Counted from the first letter of the stretch, positions 11,802 through 22,332 are shown. The stretch is DNA of 64,000 nucleotides from Leclercia adecarboxylata (GCF_023639785.1 NZ_CP098325.1:1736001-1800000), one strand, 5' to 3'. Program-made: numbers and translations. Notes: generated by a model from the letters alone, not told the origin.

Positions 11802-13235
11802 ATGTTTAAGAATGCATTTGCTAACCTGCAGAAGGTCGGTAAATCGCTGATGCTGCCGGTATCCGTACTGCCTATCGCAGGTATCCTGCTGGGCGTCGGT
11901 TCTGCAAACTTCAGCTGGCTGCCAGCCGTAGTTTCCCACGTGATGGCCGAAGCAGGCGGTTCTGTTTTCGGTAACATGCCACTGATCTTCGCTATCGGCG
12001 TTGCGCTTGGCTTCACCAATAACGACGGCGTATCTGCGCTGGCCTCTGTAGTTGCCTACGGCATCATGGTTAAAACCATGGCTGTGGTTGCACCTCTGGT
12101 GCTGCATTTACCACCGGAAGAGATCGCAGCAAAACACCTGGCTGACACCGGGGTTCTGGGCGGTATCATCTCGGGTGCTATTGCGGCGTATATGTTTAAC
12201 CGCTTCTATCGCATCAAGCTCCCTGAGTATCTGGGCTTCTTCGCTGGTAAGCGTTTTGTTCCAATCATCTCTGGTCTGGCGGCGATCTTCACGGGTGTGA
12301 TCCTCTCCTTCATCTGGCCACCGATTGGTTCCGCTATCCAGACCTTCTCTCAGTGGGCTGCTTACCAGAACCCGGTACTGGCGTTCGGTATCTATGGCTT
12401 CATCGAGCGTTGCCTGGTGCCGTTTGGTCTGCACCATATCTGGAACGTTCCTTTCCAGATGCAGATCGGCGAATTCACCAACGCTGCTGGCCAGGTATTC
12501 CACGGCGATATCCCACGTTACATGGCAGGCGACCCAACTGCAGGCAAACTGTCTGGCGGCTTCCTGTTCAAAATGTACGGTCTGCCGGCTGCTGCGATTG
12601 CCATCTGGCACTCTGCTAAACCAGAGAACCGTGCAAAAGTGGGCGGTATCATGATCTCCGCAGCGCTGACCTCGTTCCTGACCGGTATCACCGAGCCGAT
12701 CGAGTTCTCCTTCATGTTCGTTGCGCCGATCCTGTACATTATCCACGCGATTCTGGCTGGCCTGGCGTTCCCAATCTGTATCCTGCTGGGTATGCGTGAC
12801 GGTACGTCCTTCTCACACGGTCTGATCGACTTTATCGTTCTGTCCGGTAACAGCAGCAAGCTGTGGCTGTTCCCAATCGTGGGTGCGTGCTACGCCGTTG
12901 TTTACTACACCATCTTCCGCGTGCTGATCAAAGCACTGGACCTGAAAACACCTGGTCGTGAAGATGCAACAGAAGACAGCAAAGCGGGTGCGACCAGCGA
13001 AATGGCTCCAGCACTGGTTGCAGCCTTCGGCGGTAAAGAGAACATCACTAACCTGGACGCCTGTATCACTCGTCTGCGTGTTAGCGTTGCCGATGTCGCG
13101 AAAGTTGACCAGCCAGGTCTGAAAAAACTGGGCGCAGCTGGCGTAGTTGTCGCAGGTTCCGGTGTACAGGCAATCTTCGGTACTAAATCCGATAACCTGA
13201 AAACCGAAATGGATGAGTACATCCGCGCCAACTAA
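11802..13235 (+). CDS. ptsG: PTS glucose transporter EIICB(Glc)
   Basis: The main glucose permease, which takes phosphate from EIIA(Glc) and phosphorylates glucose during uptake. The EIIC membrane domain fills about residues 1-385, with the ITEPIEF motif near 295. A short linker leads to the EIIB domain with the phosphorylated Cys421 in LDACITRLR. The 477-residue length equals E. coli. Regulation by Mlc, CRP and SgrS is supported by the upstream sites. Confidence 0.98.
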   Translation: MFKNAFANLQKVGKSLMLPVSVLPIAGILLGVGSANFSWLPAVVSHVMAEAGGSVFGNMPLIFAIGVALGFTNNDGVSALASVVAYGIMVKTMAVVAPLVLHLPPEEIAAKHLADTGVLGGIISGAIAAYMFNRFYRIKLPEYLGFFAGKRFVPIISGLAAIFTGVILSFIWPPIGSAIQTFSQWAAYQNPVLAFGIYGFIERCLVPFGLHHIWNVPFQMQIGEFTNAAGQVFHGDIPRYMAGDPTAGKLSGGFLFKMYGLPAAAIAIWHSAKPENRAKVGGIMISAALTSFLTGITEPIEFSFMFVAPILYIIHAILAGLAFPICILLGMRDGTSFSHGLIDFIVLSGNSSKLWLFPIVGACYAVVYYTIFRVLIKALDLKTPGREDATEDSKAGATSEMAPALVAAFGGKENITNLDACITRLRVSVADVAKVDQPGLKKLGAAGVVVAGSGVQAIFGTKSDNLKTEMDEYIRAN

Positions 13236-13255
13236 GTTGTGACCTGGGGAGACTA

Positions 13256-13282
13256 AGGCAGCCGAATGGCTGCCTTTTTTAT
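13256..13282 (+). terminator. Intrinsic terminator after ptsG
   Basis: AGGCAGCC, loop GAAT, GGCTGCCT (13256-13275), followed by TTTTTT. Confidence 0.92.
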
Positions 13283-13339
13283 TGGATGCGGTTTAGGACG
13301 CCGGGTGGCGGGTACGCCTTGCCAGGTAAATAGTGCGCA

Positions 13340-13366
13340 CAAAAAAAGGAGCCATTCGGCTCCTTT
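13340..13366 (-). terminator. Intrinsic terminator of fhuE
   Basis: Read on the minus strand, AAAGGAGCC, GAAT, GGCTCCTTT is followed by a run of T. The stem lies 16 bp downstream of the fhuE stop. A partial REP-like block (GCCGGGTGGCGGG) lies between this and the ptsG terminator. Confidence 0.88.
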
Positions 13367-13381
13367 ATCACAACAGATTGC

Positions 13382-15607
13382 TTAGAAACTATAGGTTCCG
13401 CTTACCGAGAAATTACGCGGAGCGCCGTAAACGCCGTAAGTGCCCAGATAGTCATAATACTCTTCGTCAAAGACGTTATTCAGGTTGCCCTGTACCGCAA
13501 AGTTTTTGGTCACCTGATAGCGGGCAAAGAGATCGACAACAGTGTAACCATCCTGCGTGATCTTCGTGACGCCCTGAGGACCAGGTGTTTCAAAGTCATA
13601 CCAGGTTTTGTTCTGCCAGCGTGCACCACCGCCCACTGCCAGTTCAGGCAACATTGGCAACTGATAGCGGGTAAACAGCTTGAGCGTGGTACGCGCCTGC
13701 TGTGGGTTTACCGCGTTACCGTCTTCATCTTCAGCAATGTAACGACTGCCGCCGAAGGTAAGCTGCCAGTTGTCGGTCAGCGCACCGTTCAGCTCGAACT
13801 CAATCCCTTTACTTACCGTGCCGTCAACCGACTTATACGCCGTCTGTCCACCCGAGCCTGGGATAGTGGTGCCTGTTGAGACTGCCACGTTGTCTTGTTC
13901 CAGGCGGAATACCGCGACGGAGGCGGTGAGTCGGGTATTGAACCAGTCGCCTTTCACACCCGCTTCATAGCTCTTACCGGTTGTCGGATCGATGAACTTG
14001 CTGTTCACATCACGCTGACCGCTTGGCTGGAAGATGGAGGTGTAGCTGGTGTAGACGGACCAGGTATCGTCAATATCGTAGATCAGCCCTGCGTACGGGG
14101 TCACATCGTGGAACTTGGCGTTACGGATTTCATCCGGCTTACGTTCAAGGTTATATTTCGCGCTCCATTCCGTGTAACGCGCGCCCAGAATCAGGTGCAG
14201 TGGATCGGCAAGAGAGAGTCGGGTCGCTGCATAAACTGATTTCTGGCGAATAACGTCGCGCTGGTAAAGTGCAAAATCAGACCAGGTTGGATCGGCCAGT
14301 TTACCGTTGTAATCGTAGATATTGCCTACGTCCATCAGGCCGTAATTATCATTGACCGGGTAAGAGTTGTCGTAGTTGTTACGCTGACGACTGTAACTTC
14401 CGCCCAGCATCAGCTCATGCTGGCGTCCGAGAAGATCGTACCCGCCGCGCACAAAGGCATCCACGGAGTCCTGCTTACGCTCCCCCCGGTTCCAGCCGCC
14501 CCATGCGCCCTGGAAGAGAGAGGCATCGTACAGGCCGGTTGTTTTGTCAGGATAACCATCGATGTACATGAGCTTGCTGTCGAAGTTCGTTTCAGCATGC
14601 ATGGCATTCACTTTTGCTTCCCAGCCGTTATCAAAACGCTGCGTCAGGTTGGCAAAGACTTTCGTTGAGTCCTGGTTCGAGTATGTCCAGTCGGCAGCGG
14701 TGTTGAAGCCACGGCGGAAGTGAGTTTTGCTGGCGTCGCTAAACAGGGAAGGGAAGCCGCCCCAGGTTGGGCTGTCCTCTTCGCTTTCCTGATAGTCATA
14801 GCCCAGGGAAAGCGTGGTGGAGTCGGTCAGATCGGCATCGACAACGCCGTAAACGAATTTTTTGCGGTAGTGGTTACGCTCAACCCAGGAATCTTTATCT
14901 TCATAACCGGCGATTGCGCGACCGCGAACGTTGCCGGATTCAGTTAGCGGAGCCTGAACGTCCAGTACGTAGCGCTGCTTGTCCCAGCTACCGTAAGTGG
15001 CGGACACTGCACCTTTAAACTCTTTGCTGTCAGCGTGTTTACGCACCATGTTGACATAGGCAGATGGGTTGCCTGTACCGCTCATCAGCCCGGCTGCCCC
15101 ACGCACCACTTCAATCTTATCGAAGATAGCCGTATCCCCTGCGGTATCACCAAAGTTCCAGCGGTTATCGAGGAAGGTCGGCATATCTTCATAAGCAAAA
15201 TTGCTGATAAAGAAGCCGCGCGCATAGTAGTTGGTGCGGCTGGTATCGATGTGGGACGCGCTCACCCCAACCGTGTTATCCAGCACCTGGCCGATGGTGT
15301 TCAGCTCCTGATCCTGCATACGCTGCTGGCTGATCACGCTGACGGACTGCGGAATATCGCGCGGGACTAAAAGCAGCTTGGTCCCGGTGGTGGTGGTTTT
15401 AACGCTGTAGTCCTGCGCCTGGCCCTGCAGCGGATCTTGTGCGTTATCAAACCCGCCGTCAACGACAACGGTGTCTTCTGTTGAGGCAGTCTCGGCAAAA
15501 CTTACGGTAGGCATCAGTGCCATAGCAATGCAGGCTGCCAGCAACGAAGGTGTTGCCACAGACTGAGATTGCCCTTCCCTGGATTGAATGGTGAAAGACA
15601 TCATCAA
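13382..15607 (-). CDS. fhuE: TonB-dependent siderophore receptor, FhuE type
   Basis: An outer-membrane TonB-dependent receptor of 741 residues. A signal peptide ends near SFAET (about residue 40). The plug domain (RDIPQSVSVISQQR, VVRGAAGLMSGTGNPSAYVN) is followed by the beta barrel ending FSVSGTYSF with C-terminal Phe. E. coli FhuE takes up coprogen, ferrioxamine B and rhodotorulate, and sits at the same place between ptsG and hinT. The N-terminus and several loops differ from E. coli, so siderophore preference could differ. It is monocistronic with its own terminator. Confidence 0.85.
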   Translation of the reverse strand: MMMSFTIQSREGQSQSVATPSLLAACIAMALMPTVSFAETASTEDTVVVDGGFDNAQDPLQGQAQDYSVKTTTTGTKLLLVPRDIPQSVSVISQQRMQDQELNTIGQVLDNTVGVSASHIDTSRTNYYARGFFISNFAYEDMPTFLDNRWNFGDTAGDTAIFDKIEVVRGAAGLMSGTGNPSAYVNMVRKHADSKEFKGAVSATYGSWDKQRYVLDVQAPLTESGNVRGRAIAGYEDKDSWVERNHYRKKFVYGVVDADLTDSTTLSLGYDYQESEEDSPTWGGFPSLFSDASKTHFRRGFNTAADWTYSNQDSTKVFANLTQRFDNGWEAKVNAMHAETNFDSKLMYIDGYPDKTTGLYDASLFQGAWGGWNRGERKQDSVDAFVRGGYDLLGRQHELMLGGSYSRQRNNYDNSYPVNDNYGLMDVGNIYDYNGKLADPTWSDFALYQRDVIRQKSVYAATRLSLADPLHLILGARYTEWSAKYNLERKPDEIRNAKFHDVTPYAGLIYDIDDTWSVYTSYTSIFQPSGQRDVNSKFIDPTTGKSYEAGVKGDWFNTRLTASVAVFRLEQDNVAVSTGTTIPGSGGQTAYKSVDGTVSKGIEFELNGALTDNWQLTFGGSRYIAEDEDGNAVNPQQARTTLKLFTRYQLPMLPELAVGGGARWQNKTWYDFETPGPQGVTKITQDGYTVVDLFARYQVTKNFAVQGNLNNVFDEEYYDYLGTYGVYGAPRNFSVSGTYSF

Positions 15608-15950
15608 ACCCTTAATGAACGGTGAATGGTGTGCATCAGTCTCTTAATCGAGCTGAAATCATTTTCTAGGTATAAATTGCGCATGAAAATGCAAATGCGA
15701 AATATACGCATTCGAATTACCCATGTAAACAGATGTTGCAACGGTAACTGAAATAATGTTTCAGACCAGGTGGGGAAGAGATGGTCATTCAGCGAGCAGA
15801 TCGGGGCATTCCAGCAAAGAAATCGTGGGATAAGGTTGAAAGGACTGGAGAAAGTCGCTCATACTCTTGAGTCGTATCACAAAATAATGTGCCCGCACCG
15901 GCAGGTTGTCTCCGGTTACGTCGCCAGATTAAATGAACAAGGAAAACCTC
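15608..15950. promoter_or_regulatory. fhuE-hinT divergent intergenic region
   Basis: This 343-bp gap separates the divergent fhuE and hinT genes, so it must hold promoters for both. An AT-rich block with GAAATCATTTTC (near 15656-15667) is a weak palindrome that could be a Fur box, but the match is poor. Repeated ATGC/GCAT words surround 15680-15712. No ORF with a convincing start is seen; the 62-codon frame from 15770 has no coding features. Confidence 0.45.
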
Positions 15951-16310
15951 ATGGCTGAAGAAACCATTTTCAGTAAAATTATCCGCCGCGAGATCCCGGC
16001 AGATATCATCTATCAGGATGAACTGGTTACCGCTTTTCGTGACATTTCCCCGCAGGCGCCTACCCATATCCTTATTATCCCCAATATTCTGATTCCTACG
16101 GTTAATGACGTGAAAACTGAGCATGAACTGGCATTAGGCCGTATGCTGACAGTAGCAGCGAAAATCGCTGAGCAGGAAGGGATTGCCGAGGAGGGTTACC
16201 GTTTGATCATGAACTGCAACCGCCACGGTGGGCAGGAAGTTTATCACATTCATATGCATCTGCTGGGCGGACGTCCGCTGGGCCCGATGCTGGCGCATAA
16301 AGGTCTTTAA
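15951..16310 (+). CDS. hinT: Purine nucleoside phosphoramidase HinT
   Basis: A HIT-domain hydrolase that removes AMP from phosphoramidates. The histidine triad HIHMH (His99, His101, His103) is intact. The start ATG 15951 ([14 protein letters not shown]) gives 119 residues as in E. coli; an in-frame ATG at 15933 is upstream but not conserved. It starts a tight run with ycfL, lpoB, thiK and nagZ. Confidence 0.96.
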   Translation: MAEETIFSKIIRREIPADIIYQDELVTAFRDISPQAPTHILIIPNILIPTVNDVKTEHELALGRMLTVAAKIAEQEGIAEEGYRLIMNCNRHGGQEVYHIHMHLLGGRPLGPMLAHKGL

Positions 16311-16311
16311 G

Positions 16312-16686
16312 ATGCAAAGAGGATGGATGGTGGCTCTGGTCGTGGCGATGGTGTTAGCGGGATGCAGCTCGCAACCCTCAATACCCGTTAATGACGATCA
16401 GACGCTGGTAATGGAGTCATCGGTACTGGCGGCAGGTATTACCGCCGATCAGCCTTCGCTTACCACTAGCGAAATTCAACCGTCCGCCTCCTCTGTGTTG
16501 TTTAATGAAAGAGATGAGCCGGTTACCGTTCACTACCGCTTTTTCTGGTATGACAACCGTGGCCTGGAGATGCATCCACTGGAAGCGCCGCGCAGCGTAA
16601 CCATTCCGGCAAAATCGTCGGTTAAGCTTTACGGCAGCGCAAACTATCTGGGTGCGCATAAGGTCAGACTTTATTTATATCTCTGA
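16312..16686 (+). CDS. ycfL: Lipoprotein YcfL
   Basis: A 124-residue predicted lipoprotein of the DUF1425 family. The start ATG 16312 is 1 bp after hinT, and the signal peptide ends in the lipobox LAGC with Cys about residue 18. The conserved central part, MESSVLAAGI through SANYLGAHKVRLYLYL, matches E. coli YcfL. Function is unknown; location between hinT and lpoB hints at an envelope role. Confidence 0.9.
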   Translation: MQRGWMVALVVAMVLAGCSSQPSIPVNDDQTLVMESSVLAAGITADQPSLTTSEIQPSASSVLFNERDEPVTVHYRFFWYDNRGLEMHPLEAPRSVTIPAKSSVKLYGSANYLGAHKVRLYLYL

Positions 16687-16696
16687 GGGGTGAATT

Positions 16697-17347
16697 TTGA
16701 TTAATAACATCAGTCGTTACGCGCTTGTCACGGCTTTTGCACTGTTCCTGTCGGGCTGTATTAGCCGCACTGAGCAACCGCCAGCACCGGTGGAAGAGGC
16801 CAAACCGGGCACCGGGCAGCCGGTTCAGCCAACCCAGCCCGTTCCAACCGTTCCAACCGTGCCGTCCGTACCGGAGCAGCCAGGCCCGATTGAACATCAG
16901 GAACAGCCCGCTCAGCCTACACCGCGTGAACGTCATTACGACTGGAACGGCGCAATGCAGCCGATGGTCGGCAAGATGCTGCAGGCGCAGGGCGTGACTG
17001 CGGGCAGCGTGCTGCTGGTGGACAGCGTCAACAACCGTACTAACGGCAGCCTGAATGCCAGTGAAGCCACCGAAACGCTGCGTAATGCCCTGGCGAACAA
17101 CGGCAAGTTCACGCTGGTATCCGCGCAGCAGCTCGCAGTGGCCAAACAGCAACTGGGCCTCTCTCCGCAGGACAGCCTGGGCTCGCGCAGTAAAGCCATC
17201 GGCATTGCCCGTAACGTGGGTGCGCAGTACGTGCTGTATTCCAGCGCGACCGGTAACGTCAACTCCCCGGCGCTGCAGATGCAGCTGATGCTGGTTCAGA
17301 CAGGTGAAATTATCTGGTCGGGTAAAGGTGCAGTTCAGCAACAGTAA
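16697..17347 (+). CDS. lpoB: Penicillin-binding protein activator LpoB
   Basis: An outer-membrane lipoprotein that reaches through the periplasm and activates PBP1b. The TTG start at 16697 follows GAGGGG. The lipobox LSGC has Cys21, followed by a proline-rich flexible linker ([10 protein letters not shown]) to about residue 75, then the folded domain with [19 protein letters not shown] and [15 protein letters not shown] that contacts the UB2H domain of PBP1b. It overlaps the thiK start by 20 bp. Confidence 0.95.
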   Translation: MINNISRYALVTAFALFLSGCISRTEQPPAPVEEAKPGTGQPVQPTQPVPTVPTVPSVPEQPGPIEHQEQPAQPTPRERHYDWNGAMQPMVGKMLQAQGVTAGSVLLVDSVNNRTNGSLNASEATETLRNALANNGKFTLVSAQQLAVAKQQLGLSPQDSLGSRSKAIGIARNVGAQYVLYSSATGNVNSPALQMQLMLVQTGEIIWSGKGAVQQQ

Positions 17348-18152
17348 CCTGACGCGCGACACCCTGCTGTCGCGCTATTTCCCGCAGTATCGCATCATCG
17401 CGCCGCCAGCCCACGCCGGGTTGAGCGGCGCGAGCTGCATAATTGAGCATGCAGGGCACCGTCTGGTGCTGCGCCATAGCCATGATGCGCTGGCCACGCC
17501 CGCCCATTTTCGCCGTCAGTACCATGCCCTGCGCCATCTTCCCGCTGATATAGCCCCCCAGCCACGCTTTTACAGTCCTGGATGGATGGCGGTGGATTAT
17601 CTGGCGGGGGATATCAAAACCGCGCTGCCCGCCGCACCTGCGCTTGCCGCAATGCTGTATCATCTCCATCAGCAGCCGACGTTTGGCTGGCGCATCACCC
17701 TGATGCCGCTACTGGAACAGTACTGGCTACAGGCTTCGCCCTCTCGCCGCACGACGTTATGGCTGCGATGGCACAAACGCCTGCTAAAACGGGGCGAGCC
17801 GCGCCCGCTGCGCCTGGCACCGCTGCATATGGACGTTCATGCGGGTAATATCGTGCATACGGACGTCGGCAGTCGATTGCTGGACTGGGAATACGCCGGT
17901 GACGGCGACGTGGCGCTGGAGCTTGCCAGCGTCTGGACCGACGATGACGCAGAGCGTCAGGCATTGCTCGCCGCTTATGCCCGGGTAGCACAGCTTAACC
18001 TGACGCAGCTACGGCGTCAGGTTAAGCGCTGGCGCCCCTGGGTGCTGATGCTGATGGCCGGCTGGTTTGAGCTGCGCTGGCAGCAATCACAAGACAAACA
18101 ATTTATCACCCTGGCCGATGAAGTCTGGCGCCAGTTAGAAACGAGAGAATAA
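17328..18152 (+). CDS. thiK: Thiamine kinase ThiK
   Basis: Phosphorylates thiamine to thiamine monophosphate in salvage. The GTG start at 17328, inside the lpoB end, gives 274 residues as in E. coli. The aminoglycoside/choline kinase-type catalytic loop [11 protein letters not shown] and the metal motif [11 protein letters not shown] are present. The N-terminal lobe is more diverged than the kinase core. Confidence 0.9.
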   Translation: MQFSNSNLTRDTLLSRYFPQYRIIAPPAHAGLSGASCIIEHAGHRLVLRHSHDALATPAHFRRQYHALRHLPADIAPQPRFYSPGWMAVDYLAGDIKTALPAAPALAAMLYHLHQQPTFGWRITLMPLLEQYWLQASPSRRTTLWLRWHKRLLKRGEPRPLRLAPLHMDVHAGNIVHTDVGSRLLDWEYAGDGDVALELASVWTDDDAERQALLAAYARVAQLNLTQLRRQVKRWRPWVLMLMAGWFELRWQQSQDKQFITLADEVWRQLETRE

Positions 18153-18163
18153 GAGAGGTTCGT

Positions 18164-19189
18164 GTGGGTCCGGTCATGTTGGATGTGGAAGGTTATGAGC
18201 TGGATGCGGAGGAGCGCGAGATTCTGGCGCATCCGCTGGTGGGTGGCCTGATCCTGTTTGCGCGTAATTATCACGATCCGGCGCAGCTTCGCGAGCTGGT
18301 ACGCCAGATCCGCGACGCTTCCCATCACCGGCTGGTGGTGGCGGTGGATCAGGAGGGGGGCCGCGTACAGCGTTTTCGTGACGGGTTTACCCGTCTGCCT
18401 GCTGCCCAGTCGTTTGCGGCACTGCTCGGGCTGGAAGAGGGCGGCAAGCTGGCGCAGGAGGCGGGCTGGCTGATGGCCAGCGAGATGATCGCTATGGATA
18501 TTGATATCAGCTTCGCCCCGGTGCTGGACGTGGGCCATATCAGCGCCGCCATCGGCGAGCGTTCTTATCATGATGAACCGCAAAAAGCGCTGCAGGTGGC
18601 GACCCGCTTTATCGACGGGATGCACGAAGCCGGGATGAAAACCACGGGTAAACACTTCCCGGGTCATGGTGCCGTCACGGCGGACTCTCATAAAGAGACC
18701 CCGCGCGACCTGCGGCCGCAGGCGGAGATCCGCGCCCGGGATATGTCGATTTTCAAATCACTTATCAGCGACAACAAGCTCGACGCCATCATGCCCGCAC
18801 ATGTCATCTACCCTGATGTCGATGACCGTCCGGCCAGCGGCTCTCCGCACTGGCTGAAAACCGTCCTGCGTCAGGAACTGGGGTTTAACGGGGTGATTTT
18901 TTCCGACGATCTGTCGATGGAAGGGGCGGCGATCATGGGCAGTTACGCCGAGCGGGGTCAGGCCTCGCTGGACGCAGGTTGCGATATGATCCTGGTCTGC
19001 AATAATCGTAAAGGCGCGGTGAGCGTGTTAGATAACCTGTCGCCGATCAAGGCTGAACGTGTTACACAATTGTATCATAAAGGTTCTTTTAGCCGTCAGG
19101 AGCTGAGGAGTTCCGCACGCTGGAAAACCGTGAACGCGCAGCTGGAAGCGCTTCATGAGCGCTGGGAAGCGCATAAAGCGGGGCAGTAA
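18164..19189 (+). CDS. nagZ: Beta-N-acetylhexosaminidase NagZ
   Basis: A cytoplasmic GH3 enzyme that removes GlcNAc from anhydromuropeptides in cell-wall recycling; its products influence AmpC beta-lactamase induction. The start GTG 18164 ([10 protein letters not shown]) gives 341 residues. The catalytic loop [14 protein letters not shown] and the nucleophile Asp in [10 protein letters not shown] are intact. Confidence 0.97.
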   Translation: MGPVMLDVEGYELDAEEREILAHPLVGGLILFARNYHDPAQLRELVRQIRDASHHRLVVAVDQEGGRVQRFRDGFTRLPAAQSFAALLGLEEGGKLAQEAGWLMASEMIAMDIDISFAPVLDVGHISAAIGERSYHDEPQKALQVATRFIDGMHEAGMKTTGKHFPGHGAVTADSHKETPRDLRPQAEIRARDMSIFKSLISDNKLDAIMPAHVIYPDVDDRPASGSPHWLKTVLRQELGFNGVIFSDDLSMEGAAIMGSYAERGQASLDAGCDMILVCNNRKGAVSVLDNLSPIKAERVTQLYHKGSFSRQELRSSARWKTVNAQLEALHERWEAHKAGQ

Positions 19190-19223
19190 TCCCTCCTGAC
19201 AAGCGTAGTGTGGCGAGGATACG

Positions 19224-19766
19224 ATGATCATCTATTTGCACGGTTTTGATTCGAACAGTCCCGGTAATCACGAGAAAGTACTGCAATTGCAGTTTATCGA
19301 TCCGGATGTGCGTCTGATTAGTTACAGCACGCGCCATCCGAAGCATGATATGCAGCATCTGCTGAAAGAAGTGGACAAAATGCTGCAGCTGAATATTGAC
19401 GACCGTCCGTTGATTTGTGGCGTCGGCCTGGGAGGTTACTGGGCCGAGCGCATTGGGTTCCTGTGTGATATTCGCCAGGTGGTGTTCAATCCTAACCTGT
19501 TTCCCAACGAGAACATGGAAGGCAAAATCGACAGGCCGGAAGAGTATGTTGATATCGCCACCAAGTGCGTGAGCAATTTCCGTGAGAAAAACCGCGATCG
19601 CTGTCTGGTGATCCTCTCCCGCAACGATGAGGCGCTGAACAGCCCCCGCACAGCGGAGTTGCTGCACCACTACTACGAAATTGTCTGGGACGAAGAGCAG
19701 ACGCACAAGTTCAAAAATATTGCCCCCCATCTGCAGCGTATCAAAGCGTTCAAGACCTTAGGATAA
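19224..19766 (+). CDS. ycfP: YcfP, esterase-like alpha/beta hydrolase family protein
   Basis: A 180-residue UPF0227 protein. It starts [18 protein letters not shown] and contains [13 protein letters not shown], a nucleophile-elbow-like segment of alpha/beta hydrolases in which the usual serine is replaced by Leu or Gly context. Catalytic activity is therefore doubtful and function is not established. It follows nagZ as in E. coli and ends in a terminator. Confidence 0.9.
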   Translation: MIIYLHGFDSNSPGNHEKVLQLQFIDPDVRLISYSTRHPKHDMQHLLKEVDKMLQLNIDDRPLICGVGLGGYWAERIGFLCDIRQVVFNPNLFPNENMEGKIDRPEEYVDIATKCVSNFREKNRDRCLVILSRNDEALNSPRTAELLHHYYEIVWDEEQTHKFKNIAPHLQRIKAFKTLG

Positions 19767-19784
19767 GGCTCATTTTTTCCCCTA

Positions 19785-19820
19785 AGCCCGGCCACTTTCG
19801 TGAGCCGGGCTTTCTTTTTG
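19785..19820 (+). terminator. Intrinsic terminator after ycfP
   Basis: AGCCCGGC (19785-19792) pairs with GCCGGGCT (19804-19811), followed by TTCTTTTTG. Confidence 0.9.
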
Positions 19821-19851
19821 CTAAGCTTGGGTGAATTTCAAGCGGCAAAAC

Positions 19852-19865
19852 TTGATGCACATCAA
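19852..19865 (+). promoter_or_regulatory. FNR operator upstream of ndh
   Basis: TTGATGCACATCAA is a perfect match to the FNR consensus TTGAT-N4-ATCAA. In E. coli ndh is repressed by FNR without oxygen, and this site lies about 135 bp before the start as expected for the repressing arrangement. Confidence 0.9.
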
Positions 19866-19999
19866 TTTTGGTATGACCAATGCACCGAACATGTTATTCT
19901 CATGACGGTTGAATGGTTTCAGTGCTGTAACCTGTTGTTAATTAAAGGTTATTTTAATAACTTTTAGTTAACAATTGGTTAATAATTTAGGGGGTCACG

Positions 20000-21304
20000 T
20001 TGACTACACCATTGAAAAAGATAGTGATTGTGGGCGGCGGCGCAGGCGGGCTCGAGCTGGCTACGCAGCTGGGTAAGAAGCTTGGCCGTGGCAAAAAAGC
20101 GAAAGTTACGCTCGTCGATCGCAACCACAGCCATCTCTGGAAACCGCTGCTGCACGAAGTCGCCACCGGCTCTCTGGACGAGGGCGTGGACGCGCTGAGC
20201 TATCTGGCGCATGCGCGCAACCACGGGTTCCAGTTCCAGCTGGGTTCAGTGGTCGATATCAACCGTGAAAGCAAAACCATTACGCTGGCAGAGCTGCGTG
20301 ACGAGAAGGGCGAGCTACTGGTGCCGGAGCGCAAGCTGGCGTATGACACCCTGGTGATGGCCCTGGGCAGTACCTCTAACGACTTCAATACGCCGGGCGT
20401 GAAAGAGAACTGCATCTTCCTTGATAACCCGCACCAGGCGCGTCGTTTCCATCAGGAGATGCTGAACCTGTTCCTGAAGTATTCCAATAACCTCGGCGCA
20501 AGCGGCAAGGTGAATATCGCTATCGTCGGCGGTGGCGCAACGGGTGTTGAGCTCTCTGCTGAGCTGCACAATGCGGTTAAACAGCTGCACAGCTACGGCT
20601 ACAAAGGCCTGACCAACGACGCGCTGAACGTGACGCTGGTGGAAGCGGGCGAACGCATCCTCCCTGCGCTGCCGCCGCGTATCTCCAGCGCCGCACACAG
20701 CGAACTGACCAAGCTGGGCGTGCGTGTTCTGACCCAGACGATGGTGACCAGTGCCGATGAGTATGGCCTGAACACCAAAGATGGCGAGCACATCAAAGCC
20801 GATCTGATGGTCTGGGCGGCAGGGATCAAAGCGCCTGATTTCATGAAAGAGATCGGCGGGCTGGAAACCAACCGTATCAACCAGCTGGTGGTTGAGCCAA
20901 CGCTGCAAACCACCCGTGACCCGGACATTTACGCTATCGGTGACTGCGCATCCTGCGCCCGTCCGGAAGGCGGGTTTGTACCACCGCGTGCTCAGGCCGC
21001 CCACCAGATGGCCAGCCTGGCGCTGCATAACATCCTGGCCCAGGCGAAGGGCAAAACCCTGAAGAACTACGTCTATAAAGATCACGGTTCACTGGTCTCG
21101 CTCTCGAACTTCTCCACCGTGGGCAGCCTGATGGGGAACCTGATGCGCGGCTCAATGATGGTCGAGGGGCGTATCGCCCGCTTCGTCTACATCTCCCTGT
21201 ACCGTATGCACCAGGTCGCGCTGCACGGCTACTTCAAAACCGGGCTGATGATGGTCGTTGGCAGCATCAACCGTGTGATCCGTCCGCGACTGAAACTGCA
21301 CTAA
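20000..21304 (+). CDS. ndh: NADH dehydrogenase II Ndh
   Basis: A non-proton-pumping NADH:ubiquinone oxidoreductase on the inner face of the membrane. The start is TTG 20000, after GGGGGTC, as in E. coli. The FAD-binding [10 protein letters not shown] (10-19), NADH-binding [12 protein letters not shown], and the [11 protein letters not shown] motif are present. The C-terminal amphipathic region ([19 protein letters not shown]) serves membrane attachment. The 434-residue length matches. An FNR operator controls it. Confidence 0.98.
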   Translation: MTTPLKKIVIVGGGAGGLELATQLGKKLGRGKKAKVTLVDRNHSHLWKPLLHEVATGSLDEGVDALSYLAHARNHGFQFQLGSVVDINRESKTITLAELRDEKGELLVPERKLAYDTLVMALGSTSNDFNTPGVKENCIFLDNPHQARRFHQEMLNLFLKYSNNLGASGKVNIAIVGGGATGVELSAELHNAVKQLHSYGYKGLTNDALNVTLVEAGERILPALPPRISSAAHSELTKLGVRVLTQTMVTSADEYGLNTKDGEHIKADLMVWAAGIKAPDFMKEIGGLETNRINQLVVEPTLQTTRDPDIYAIGDCASCARPEGGFVPPRAQAAHQMASLALHNILAQAKGKTLKNYVYKDHGSLVSLSNFSTVGSLMGNLMRGSMMVEGRIARFVYISLYRMHQVALHGYFKTGLMMVVGSINRVIRPRLKLH

Positions 21305-21311
21305 GTCCTTT

Positions 21312-21340
21312 GCCCCTCCGCACCCGGCGGAGGGGCTTTT
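21312..21340 (+). terminator. Intrinsic terminator after ndh
   Basis: GCCCCTCCG (21312-21320) pairs with CGGAGGGGC (21328-21336), followed by TTTT. Confidence 0.88.
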
Positions 21341-21500
21341 CAGCATATCGTTCTGTGAAATGCGCCCTGAGGGTCTAAGAGTTCTCCTAAACCCGCTTTT
21401 TTTGCGCTTGCCCCCACATTTTTAATCCTTTCTCTGATTTGCCTGCGCACACCTTTCGTTGCAAAATTGTTACTAATAGCAATAAGAAGGAGAACGTCAC

Positions 21501-22040
21501 ATGAATAAATCCATGATGGCAGGTATAGGGATTGGCGTGGTTGCCGCATTAGGTGTGGCGGCTGTTGCCAGTCTTAATGTATTCGAACGTGGCCCACAAT
21601 ATGCGCAGGTGGTTTCGGCTACACCTATTAAAGAGACGGTGAAAACACCGCGCCAGGAGTGCCGCAACGTCACTGTAACCCACCGCCGCCCTGTACAGGA
21701 TGAAAACCGCATCGCCGGTTCTGTTCTCGGTGCAGTCGCCGGTGGGGTGATTGGACACCAGTTCGGTGGCGGCCGCGGTAAAGATGTGGCAACGGTCGTG
21801 GGGGCGTTAGGTGGCGGTTACGCCGGCAACCAGGCCCAGGGAGCCCTGCAGGAGCGCGATACCTATACCACGACGCAGCAGCGTTGTAAGACGGTCTATG
21901 ACAAATCAGAAAAAATGCTCGGCTATGATGTGACCTACAAAATTGGCGATCAGCAGGGCAAGATCCGCATGGATAAAGATCCTGGCACCCAGATACCGCT
22001 TAACAGCGATGGCCAGCTGGTACTGAATAACAAAGCATAA
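21501..22040 (+). CDS. ycfJ: YcfJ, glycine-zipper envelope protein
   Basis: A 179-residue protein with an N-terminal hydrophobic segment (about 5-24). A glycine-zipper 2TM domain contains AGSVLGAVAGGVIGHQFGGG, and a conserved cysteine pair (ECRNV, RCKTV) flanks it. E. coli YcfJ has been linked to envelope stress and biofilm; the mechanism is not known. AAGGAG precedes the ATG at 21501. Confidence 0.93.
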   Translation: MNKSMMAGIGIGVVAALGVAAVASLNVFERGPQYAQVVSATPIKETVKTPRQECRNVTVTHRRPVQDENRIAGSVLGAVAGGVIGHQFGGGRGKDVATVVGALGGGYAGNQAQGALQERDTYTTTQQRCKTVYDKSEKMLGYDVTYKIGDQQGKIRMDKDPGTQIPLNSDGQLVLNNKA

Positions 22041-22061
22041 AAAAATCTGTTCTCTGCATTT

Positions 22062-22097
22062 AGCTCCCCATTCGCTCAGGCTGGGGAGCTTTTTTTG
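22062..22097 (+). terminator. Intrinsic terminator after ycfJ
   Basis: AGCTCCCCA (22062-22070) and TGGGGAGCT (22082-22090) form a 9-bp stem followed by TTTTTTT. Confidence 0.92.
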
Positions 22098-22102
22098 CGC
22101 AT

Positions 22103-22149
22103 AAAAAAGACCTTAACACCCGGCCAGTCACGCCAGGACTAAGGTCTTT
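22103..22149 (-). terminator. Intrinsic terminator of the small membrane-protein gene
   Basis: On the minus strand, AAAGACCTTA (from 22149) pairs with TAAGGTCTTT and is followed by TTTT. It lies 28 bp after the stop of the 51-codon gene at 22177-22332 and supports that gene being a transcription unit. Confidence 0.8.
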
Positions 22150-22176
22150 CTCAGGGAGACAGCAGGGTAGCAGTGG

Positions 22177-22332
22177 TTAAAGGTCGAATTCGTGATACTG
22201 GCGTAGCAACAAAAATCCCGTTATCAGTACGGAAAGAAAGGCAAATAACACTGACCCACCACATAAAACCCAGAGACCGAATAACAATGTAATCACTATT
22301 AACACCTTGAACAAAGGTAATAGCAAAATCAT
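22177..22332 (-). CDS. Small membrane protein, 51 residues, unrecognised
   Basis: An ATG at 22330-22332 follows a strong ribosome binding site (AGAAGGAGAATATAA) and opens 51 codons ending in TAA at 22177. The product begins MILLLPLFKVLIVITLLFGL and is almost wholly hydrophobic, with two membrane segments (about 2-20 and 22-42) and a short polar tail RQYHEFDL. A minus-strand terminator follows. I do not recognise the family. It resembles the size and design of stress-induced small membrane proteins, which is inference only. A longer frame on the same strand (22151-22414) is out of register and lacks these signals. Confidence 0.7.
   Translation of the reverse strand: MILLLPLFKVLIVITLLFGLWVLCGGSVLFAFLSVLITGFLLLRQYHEFDL

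Noticed and set aside
13895..15370. Several plus-strand frames opposite fhuE
   Set aside because: All lie inside the conserved receptor gene on the other strand and show no protein family features.
15640..15720. Fur box upstream of fhuE
   Set aside because: GAAATCATTTTC is only a partial match to the Fur palindrome; iron control is likely by analogy but the site cannot be assigned.
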